A DNA stretch of 64,000 nucleotides from Euwallacea fornicatus (lineage: Eukaryota > Arthropoda > Insecta > Coleoptera > Curculionidae), in NCBI RefSeq assembly GCF_040115645.1, contig NC_089555.1, positions 1,736,001 through 1,800,000 on the forward strand. The letters are read 5' to 3'. Below are positions 58,101 to 64,000 of the stretch, one piece after another. The notes below the pieces were generated by a model. It was given only the letters and a program-made list of their open reading frames with translations. It was not told the DNA's origin and made no database searches. Both the position numbers and the translations under genes were made by a program. How positions within the stretch are numbered: the stretch's first letter is position 1; each line of letters starts with the position of its first letter.

Positions 58101-60073
58101 GTACATGCCTACATATTCGATAATTTTTGAATTTTCAAGAAGAATCGTATTTTAAGCGGTGTATGCCATAAAATGCATGGGCGTGCGAAAGTGCCAGTTT
58201 TAGAATTTATCTATGTCCTATTAAAATCAGATTAATACATCCCTAAAAAATATGCATTTACATTCTATGTTCGATAATCCGAATCATTCGATAGGCCGAA
58301 CCACGCCTGGCTTTGTGGTGTTACAATTGAAAAGGTTGCACTGCATTTACGAAATCGTGACAGCGCTTAACTGAGTAATTCAATTAGTCCTTTAACTCTA
58401 AAAAGCATTTTTCTCTCTTCCAGCACTCAACTTGTCAAACCTGCATATTAAATCAACTCATTTGGACTATTTTGAACACCACTGGAAACTGAAGCTGGCA
58501 TCCTAAAGTGGTACACAATGCCACTGCAATGATGCAATGACACTGTGAAATATTAGAACACCTCTGTACTGAGATTTAACTTTTAACATGGACGCTGCTG
58601 GAATTAATGAATTTTAAAATAATAATTAAACATGCAACGCTATTTTAATATAAACCCCCATTTCAGGCCGGTACTAGATAAGTGAATTGTTTATTTTGTA
58701 CGAGATTTTTATATTTACGACCACTAGACAGTTCATATCGGGTCGCAAAATAAAAAGGGCCTAAACTAAATTAAACCGAGAGATAAACCCGAAACTTGGC
58801 TGCTTTTAAATTGCCAAATTAGTGTTAGGCAACCTTTTTTAAAAATCCCTTAAGGGACCAGTCGAAATCTGGCAAATAAATCGTGGATTTTTCTTTTCAG
58901 GAACCTGAAACAATCGTTTGATATATGGATCGATCGGCCTCTGGAAATCGGGGCTGAAATTAAGGGGTCAAAGGCGAAGCCCTTTGATTCTATTTACCGA
59001 CTTAACCACCAGCTTTCAGTCCTTGAAACCGCCAGGAAGTTCCATTGTTTTTTTAATTATAAAATTGCAGAAAATGTACATTAACGAAACTTATTAAGAG
59101 CACGCTATAAAGCCGCCATTAACGAAGCAAGGAAATGCTTTTAAGGGTATGAAATCTTCTGGCAAAAAAGCGTTGTTCTAGTCACGTATGCATAAACCAT
59201 ACAATGGCAAAGCAGCAAATCCCTGCCATAGGACACGCAGTATAATGTGCGGATCAGATAAGTGTCGAAACCATCGACGGCCCGAAGAAGGACAAGGTGG
59301 AAGTGGCCCGAGGAAGGTGAGGCCCGAACCCATTGAAGAGATTAACATACCTGCCGGGACCTGACTTAAATACCCGATGAATGGCAACTGTGGTGTGGTG
59401 TGTGGGAAATAATACAGCCCATCGGCCGTTAAACGTCTGCAACGCGTGGAGGAAACGAGTTTGGACCGAACAGCATTAGCAGGTTGCGGCATGTTAAATT
59501 TTTCTATACGCTCTTCAACCTTACGGTGATCCGAAAATAGCTTCAAAAAGCAAAACCAGGCCAAAACCGAGGCGCTTTGTTGCTGTATGCTTATTGATTT
59601 TTGCTGGTAGCCTATCGAAACCCTTATTAATGCTTTCAAGGGGTGATTAATTTCTTTTATTACCATAAAAGGGCTCCTTTAGCCCCAAAAACGCCACCGT
59701 GAGTCGAAATTTATGGAGATAGAGGGCAGTAATTCTTGTTTCTATGCACTCTGCTATAATTAGTTTGCGAAGATTTGGGCGGGGACAATATTTTCAAGGG
59801 TCGATTATGGGACACTTTTTGCGTCTCTTTGTTTCGAAACAACCGTCGACATTCAGATGTAGCGAAATTTTAAATCTGTCTTATCGATTTCGTGGATCTA
59901 AAGTGGAATTCAGCCACCGTCCACTGTCATAGGGCCGAAGCGAAACTGCGAGTTTTTCCGGTAACCATTTTTCTAACCTGTCATCCCCGTTCGACGTAAA
60001 CAAATTGATTTATTTTGAAATATTTTTATTTCTTCAGGCGTCTACAGTTTGAATTTTTATTGAACTGTCACTA
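58101..60073. other. gene-free stretch
   Basis: Contains a 162-codon ATG frame on the minus strand (59178-59666), the longest unexplained frame in the window. It has no signal peptide, domain or homologue I recognise and is discussed in findings. Nothing else is supported. Confidence 0.45.
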
Positions 60074-60262
60074 ACTTTTAGAGTTATCGCTTCTGCTTTA
60101 ATTTATTTGCTAAAAAGTCCTCGCCCTTTTTGTGCACCAGCTCCTCGATCAATTGCAAGAACTTGTTTCCTTTTTACTCGCATTTCAAAAACAGAATGAT
60201 TTCAGTTTCCTGTAAACTGGGCATGTTAAAAGTTGCTGAAAACCCGAGAAAATTTCCAGCCT
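60074..60262 (+). repeat. dispersed repeat R4, copy 1
   Basis: About 190 bp found again in direct orientation at 62972-63167. Shared blocks are AACTTTTAGAGTTATCGCTTC, TGCTAAAAAGT, TTGTGCACCAG, TTTCAG and TTTCC(T/A)GTAAACTGG, followed by TTAAAAGTTGC. Copies are clearly homologous, with scattered substitutions. Confidence 0.8.
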
Positions 60263-60604
60263 ATTTGAGCCATTGAATGTCTAAAGTAGTTCGGATTCTG
60301 GACAGCCCAGGGGCTACCTGCTTCCCCCGGCGCCTCCTCCATAATTAGTTCAGGAATGTCGGTCCAATACTCGCCAGTTCAGGGACGCACAAATTCCAAA
60401 TTTTATTTTATTCTCCATTTTTGTTCCAGTCGTTACTGAGGTTATCCCCAAAATTCATTTTTCTGTTTAAAAAATTAATAAAACTTCTCAATATTTTCAT
60501 ATCCTACTATATTGTAAGGTCTATCGAATGTGCTACGAATGAAAAATTCTTCAGTTCTCACTCCTGTGCGAGGGCTCTCTTTTAAGTTTTGCATATAGAG
60601 GAGC

Positions 60605-60840
60605 AATTGAATGGCCTCCAAGGTCTCCTTATCTAACGTCTCTTGATTTTTCTTTTGGGGCCATCTTGAATGGCTCCTTTATAGATCAGATCTTGAAGAT
60701 ACTGATAATCTAATAAACCGCATGACCCCAGAATGTCTGGCCATTATCAGAGACACTTTTCAAAGAGTGCGACAGAGATTCGAAAGTAGACTACATTTGT
60801 GTTTAACACAAACGAAAAATCATTTTGATCATTGAATGAC
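60605..60840 (+). pseudogene. DUF4817-type transposase fragment
   Basis: Reads AIEWPPRSPYLTSLDFSF, the third catalytic block with Asp replaced by Tyr. After a one-base shift it continues as FFWGHL, then YRSDLEDTDNLINRM and an open C-terminus to about 60836 (RVRQRFESRLHLCL). No termini were recognised. Confidence 0.7.
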
Positions 60841-62269
60841 TTAAATATGACAAAATTACAAGTTAAACAAGATTATTTCTGCACATTTGCTAGGGGTAAG
60901 TTGACGTTTTTAACTCTCTTGATAAATAACCTTAAATTGAGGTTTCTTTCATTTTTCCGTGATTTTCCAAAAATGCTTTGACAAATCGAATTCCTTAACT
61001 TTTTAATTACTTTAATATGAGATGCAACTCGGTGAGGATTGCTATTTAACACTTTCAAGTGAGAGTAGCGGGGTGGCAAAAGGTGACTATAAACATGTAA
61101 AAAAAATTAAGAAATATTTTCCGGTTAAGCGTTGACTAAGTAGATGTTATATCGTAACTGGTTACACAATGAAAGCAGGTACCTCCATTTCATAACTCAA
61201 TTTGAAAATTGCACCGGCATTAACAATGGTTACCTTAGTCCTGTTGGAACAAAGCACCTCTGGAATTATATTCAGCCCGCTGCCAGAAGCGCTTTTGTAT
61301 CATCTTGCAATTAATGAAAGTCACTAATTTTCGTGATAATTAGTTTTCATCAAAACCACTCAGAAAGTATTGCGCGATGAATGAATTTTCTATATGTTCG
61401 AGGCGGATTTCTTTTATTTTGTTTGAGAATAACTCTTCGCAGCTAAGCAGAGATTGTTGGAGATGCACACTGTTCTCAGTTAAAACTATCTGAGAATAGC
61501 ATTCAGCATTTTCTAAGGGCCCGGACGGACACCTTTGTTAATGTTTTGGTGATAAATCGGCTTTCAGAACCTAAGAAAAAGTTTTTTAGATATCTCATGA
61601 CTGGAATATGTAGTAATTCATGGAATTATTTTCCAAAAACGTTAATTGAGATGAGGCATTGAATACCTAAAATTATGCTGGTAAAAAGGGTGGTATAAAG
61701 ACCGTGGACTCATCCGGTTTCCTCGATTCGTTACAACTTTTCTCTCCCGTGCTCCTCCTTATACTTAATTATTTCTTGAAACAATTTCGTTAACAATGCC
61801 TAGCATTTTTCGTTCCTTATCAAAAACGTACCTTAATTCCTCCTATTTCTTCCACAATATAATTTAACTCATAACTTCTTTTTTCTGAATTTGAAGCAAA
61901 CCTGTTGTCCAGACAACCTCTGTTGGACTAGGGGCGTTCTGGTGTTTCCACTGCGTGTCAAGTTGACTTCTTTATCTAGAAATCACCTATCGACTGAACT
62001 CTCATTCTTCACACAGGAAACATTTCTTTGGACCGCGTACCAGTTTAACAATCCTCAGAGTGTTGGTTCACACACTCGTTTGGCCTTCATGATCTATCTG
62101 AGAGGCTGGGTGATGCTGTTCCAGCATTTTCACATCAGTACTTTTCTTTCTTCTTCTCTCTATTTACATCTGGATATTGTATACTCAATGTCTCTCTAAT
62201 TTCTACAAGTCCACGCTTCAACGGTTCTGGTGGAAGTTTTTGTCCATCTTTCGTAAATGTCCTACTGCA
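60841..62269. other. gene-free stretch
   Basis: Plus frame 61891-62199 (102 codons) does not open on a supported start and has no known motif. Nothing else noted. Confidence 0.45.
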
Positions 62270-62920
62270 CCTACTTCATATTAGCTGATAACCTTTTCTT
62301 GTGGGAGAGGAAACCTGCGAATATACTCGGAGTACTATTCTGGTAACCGGAGCATGTGGGATTCACTCCGCAAAGAGACGTCCACCCATTAAAACCTCCT
62401 CCCTTTTTCATACATCCGTCTGGAAACGCCGTTTTCAGATATACCTTTAGACAGTGGCAAGTTCTTCCCATCCATGAACGTCTTTAGCTTTTTTTTTCAA
62501 TAAGAAGATCTAACATATGACTGGGCCTTTTCCTCGCTGTTCATTCCCCTTGCTCCTTACAACTCTTTCCATCATGCGGGTTATAGCTCCCAACACGTTT
62601 TGTCCTTTGTGATAAGTTCAGGCCAATTCAGATTAGGTCAGTTTCCCGTCTATTCCGCCTCTTTCCTTTCCACTTTTAATCTTGGACATACAAAGGCTGT
62701 ATGCTCGGGACTGTCCACGTCGCCACAAAACCAACACAGAGTGTCCCTTACGTTCCCAATCTTGTGCAGGTCCGTCCCGAAGATCTTGTGCCAGTTAATT
62801 TCTTGGTGACAAAGTTAACCGCTCCAAACTACCTGTTCGTCCACCTGATGTCCCTTATAAAGCAGTTTGCAAAACCCTCGTATGTGTCACACCTGTCCTG
62901 CCACTGTTGAAACAGCGATT
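62270..62920 (-). mobile_element. R1/jockey-like non-LTR retrotransposon 3' end
   Basis: Minus-strand translation gives QQWQDRCDTYEGFANCFI, then KIGNVRDTLCWFCGDVDS and PEHTAFVCPRLKVERKEAE: the C-terminal CCHC zinc knuckle (Cys-x2-Cys-x7-His-x4-Cys) of non-LTR polyproteins. It is followed, after stops, by AITRMMERVVRSKGNE, the usual terminal helix. The 3' UTR probably extends down to about 62270. The RT core is absent. Several stops and frameshifts make it a relic. Confidence 0.8.
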
Positions 62921-62971
62921 CTTGAGCCATATGCTTTGCCGATTAATTCATAACCTGAACTAACCCGATCG

Positions 62972-63167
62972 AACTTTTAGAGTTATCGCTTCGGCTCTAA
63001 TTTACCTGCTAAAAAGTAGTTTTTCTCCTGCTTGTGCACCAGGAGGCATTCGATCGACGGCAAAATCCGGTTTCTTTTAACTTACATTTCAGGGCCAGAC
63101 TGACTTCGGTTTCCAGTAAACTGGAGGTCTTAAAAGTTGCCGGAAAACTGGAAAACTCCCCGGCTGG
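62972..63167 (+). repeat. dispersed repeat R4, copy 2
   Basis: Direct partner of 60074-60262. It begins just beyond the 5' side of the minus-strand non-LTR relic. Upstream and downstream flanks do not match those of copy 1. Confidence 0.8.
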
Positions 63168-64000
63168 TCATAACACAAACCTCACCTGCCACCTGACTAA
63201 AAAGCCTAAAAAGACTTTTACAGCCCCACAAAATGAACGTTGAGGGTAAATTAAACTTACATCATGCATGTAGGATTCAGAAACTCTGCAGCGATCTCTG
63301 CAAAGCACCTCGCAAATTTCCAAAGTGAGCCGATTGGAGCGTGGATAAATATCTCTTTCAGTTTCTAAGATATAGCATCACTTTTGATAGCTGCTTTCAC
63401 GATTTTGAAAGCGCTTCCCTGGAAACCCTTAGGTATGCCGAGCCGGTATTGGGTGCACATTAGTGGATTAGACGGACAAACTGAAAAATATCAGTTTTCT
63501 GCGAGTTCCGTAATAAAAAAACTGCGAGACGAACAGGAGAGGATTCATCATCAATATAACGTTGAATGGGCTTGAAAAGCCCAAAAAAAGGTGCAGAATT
63601 TGCTATTTGGAAAAGTCCGCTTTCCCGCTGCTAAACTGGAGGTTCACCTACATCCAATTTCATGTGGGGGCCGCATTCAAACCGTCATCTGATCTGATCA
63701 AGCAGGACGTCGGGGCAGAAAAAAACATCAAAGTTTTTTAAAAAGAGTTCGCTGTGGAATTAAGGCTCTGCCATGACACCTCTCTCAATTACTCAATTAC
63801 ATAAAAAGATCTATAGATCCCAGGTAATTTAACATATACGAGCATCCGGTCGATTAATATGTCTGGGCCGGTTTCGAGGTGAAGAAACCGAGTACCATGC
63901 TTCGTTATCTTCGTTACCATCACATAATATGGTCATTGCCGTGCAATGGCCGGAAATCGACGCTAATTTACATTCAACCTGTGAAGCTATAAGTAAACGA
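63168..64000. other. gene-free stretch to the window end
   Basis: A 63-codon plus frame at 63384-63575 is unrecognised. No repeat or transposon end was identified. Confidence 0.45.

Overview
The window is animal nuclear DNA and almost certainly from an insect, most probably a beetle. It carries intron-containing UDP-glucuronosyl/glycosyltransferase (UGT) genes of insect type with mostly ~50-nt introns, a Kekkon-family LRR-Ig receptor, and many decayed mariner/Tc1-type transposons with TA target duplications. There are no bacterial operons, CRISPR arrays or rRNA, and I found no credible tRNA. Gene density is low.

Layout. 1-23.3 kb is gene-poor. It holds a 1.44-kb foldback element (3799-5238), the 3' tail of a non-LTR retrotransposon (about 8690-9660), several dispersed repeats, and a nested transposon pair in which a long-TIR element (17202-19092) sits inside the last codons of a mariner element (17082-about 20151). 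23.3-30.6 kb is a plus-strand UGT cluster. UGT-1 (23346-24513) has no exons for the C-terminal part. UGT-2 (24642-26372) is complete, as is UGT-3 (27325-29103). A decayed duplicate of the UGT-3 3' end lies at 30111-30552. 30.6-46 kb holds more transposon relics, a three-copy 177-bp tandem repeat (35065-about 35583) and a possible further UGT scrap (about 36510-36835). 46.6-48.5 kb, minus strand, is a 639-residue Kekkon-like receptor with an uninterrupted reading frame. 48.5-64 kb is again gene-poor, with a small TA-flanked element (52338-52807), a Tc1-like relic (about 57040-58100), one more transposase scrap (60605-60840), a second non-LTR relic on the minus strand (about 62270-62920), and a 190-bp direct repeat flanking that last stretch.

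How the genes fit together. The UGTs are ER-membrane detoxification enzymes that conjugate sugar to small lipophilic compounds. The N-terminal half binds the aglycone, the C-terminal half binds the UDP-sugar, and a C-terminal helix anchors the protein. UGT-1 stops at a splice donor just before the sugar-donor signature. Its phase (1) and its exon length (223 nt) match the corresponding UGT-2 exon exactly, so splicing of UGT-1 onto the UGT-2 3' exons is a concrete, testable possibility. It would resemble the variable-5'/shared-3' arrangement of the mammalian UGT1 locus. The Kekkon-like gene is an unrelated cell-surface receptor. All exon borders are read from the sequence only, with no transcript evidence.
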